Shown one piece after another: positions 63,285 through 64,000 of a DNA stretch of 64,000 nt (position 1 is its first letter; every line of letters starts with the position of its first letter). The position numbers and the translations under genes were made by a program. The notes beneath the pieces were generated by a model, which was given only the letters and a program-made list of their open reading frames with translations, did not search any database and was not told the DNA's origin. Source of the stretch: Prochlorococcus sp. AG-442-M23 (GTDB lineage: Bacteria > Cyanobacteriota > Cyanobacteriia > PCC-6307 > Cyanobiaceae); the NCBI GenBank assembly GCA_003209655.1, contig QCPW01000002.1:1-64000 (forward strand). The letters are read 5' to 3'.

Positions 63285-63941
63285 ATGGGAAACATTACAG
63301 CAAAATTAGTCAAAGATCTTAGAGATAAGACTGGAGCCGGCATGATGGATTGCAAAAAGGCTTTAAAGGAAACAGAGGGAAATGTTGAAAAAGCCCTAGA
63401 ATGGTTAAGAAAAAAAGGCATAGCAAGTGCTGAAAAGAAATCTGGAAGAGTTGCTGCAGAAGGTTCTATTGGCAGTTACATTCATACGGGTTCAAGAGTG
63501 GGAGTTCTATTAGAACTAAATTGTGAAACTGATTTCGTTGCTAGAGGTGATATCTTTCAATCTCTTTTAAAGGATGTATCAATGCAAGTAGCTGCATGTC
63601 CCAATGTAGAGTATGTATCTATTGATGAAATACCTAAAGATGTTGTGGAGAAAGAAAAAGCTATAGAAATGGGAAGAGATGATTTGTCTGGCAAGCCAGA
63701 AAATATTAAAGAAAAAATTGTTGAGGGAAGAATAGCTAAAAGATTAAATGAGTTAGTCTTGCTTTCTCAGCCTTATATAAAAGATAGTTCACTTACAGTT
63801 GAGGAACTAGTAACACAAGCCGCTGCAAAAATTGGTGAAAATATCAAAGTGAGGCGTTTTACAAGATATACATTAGGAGAGGGTATTGAAAAGAATGAAA
63901 TGGACTTTGCCGATGAAGTCGCTTCTTTAAAGTCAAACTAG
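63285..63941 (+). CDS. tsf: Translation elongation factor Ts
   Basis: 218 residues. [20 protein letters not shown] at the N-terminus (UBA-like) and [14 protein letters not shown] in the core are diagnostic of EF-Ts, the nucleotide exchange factor for EF-Tu. Single-core short form usual for cyanobacteria. Confidence 0.98.
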   Translation: MGNITAKLVKDLRDKTGAGMMDCKKALKETEGNVEKALEWLRKKGIASAEKKSGRVAAEGSIGSYIHTGSRVGVLLELNCETDFVARGDIFQSLLKDVSMQVAACPNVEYVSIDEIPKDVVEKEKAIEMGRDDLSGKPENIKEKIVEGRIAKRLNELVLLSQPYIKDSSLTVEELVTQAAAKIGENIKVRRFTRYTLGEGIEKNEMDFADEVASLKSN

Positions 63942-63945
63942 AAAT

Positions 63946-64000
63946 TTGAATAATAGCATTAAAGTAAGGAACTCAAAAGAAGTGAAAATTCAGCTCAAGA
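63946..64000 (+). CDS. Start of a following gene, truncated by window edge
   Basis: A TTG at 63946 opens a frame without stops to the window end: after the start, NNSIKVRNSKEVKIQLK. In Prochlorococcus recG often follows tsf, but 18 codons are too few to identify it. Confidence 0.3.
   Translation, partial: MNNSIKVRNSKEVKIQLK

Noticed and set aside
1-64000. CRISPR array, transposase, integrase, attachment site or prophage
   Set aside because: No repeat-spacer pattern, no IS or integrase motifs and no tRNA-based duplication were seen anywhere in the window.

Overview
This window is a low-GC, very densely packed chromosomal segment of a high-light-adapted Prochlorococcus (marine picocyanobacterium). 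The evidence is the AT-rich sequence with frequent TTG starts and 4-base gene overlaps, petN, thf1/psb29, pcyA and sipA, two high-light-inducible (HLIP) genes, 6S RNA directly behind purK, many short proteins of picocyanobacterial type, and gene pairs such as clpP/ftsH and rpsB/tsf. No plasmid, phage, IS element, CRISPR array, rRNA or tRNA gene was seen.

Layout. 1-21.8 kb is core metabolism: the start of nrdJ (B12-dependent ribonucleotide reductase), a methyltransferase, prfC, a CPP1-like membrane protein, hslO, an ABC ATPase, rsmE, a DUF92/VTE6-type membrane protein, an aspC-phnD-phnC-phnE-SGNH hydrolase operon, a uracil-DNA glycosylase, ispG, a carboxyl-terminal protease, nadA, a metallophosphoesterase, a TPM-domain protein, a MidA-type methyltransferase, aroB, purK and 6S RNA. 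21.8-32.6 kb is an accessory-looking stretch of short genes: HLIPs, Trp-rich and DUF1651-type proteins, single-span membrane peptides, an SDR and a glutamine amidotransferase. It also carries a short ORF behind a near-perfect anti-16S Shine-Dalgarno and a cluster of DnaA-box-like repeats.

32.6-38.3 kb combines a K+ channel, a c-type cytochrome, a decayed pstS, and an intact pstC-pstA-pstB phosphate permease. 38.3-47.4 kb holds the four-gene ligase-Lhr-nuclease-phosphoesterase DNA repair cassette, a free-standing IF2_N domain protein, a DUF2130 protein and a ribbon-helix-helix-like protein. 47.4-51.3 kb is a second run of small unknown genes. 51.4-64 kb returns to core functions: petN, thf1, clpP, ftsH, sipA, an M16 peptidase pair, pcyA, a DevBCA-type exporter, a glycosyltransferase, rpsB with a structured leader, and tsf.

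How the genes fit together. Photoprotection and photosystem quality control recur (HLIPs, thf1, ftsH, clpP, sipA as partner of the NblS kinase that controls hli genes, petN). Phosphorus acquisition appears twice: a phnDCE transporter with an intact binding protein, and a pst permease whose adjacent binding-protein gene is a relic. DNA metabolism is represented by nrdJ, the UDG and the ligase cassette.

Most notable points: a family-4 UDG lacking most iron-sulfur ligands, a metallophosphoesterase whose normal start is separated from it by one base in an A-run, the pstS relic with a duplicated K+-channel tail, the anti-SD-led mini-gene, the DnaA-box cluster far from any recognisable origin gene, the rpsB leader hairpin, a candidate sRNA, and four convergent gene pairs that share stop-codon bases. 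No wholly new multi-gene system was identified.
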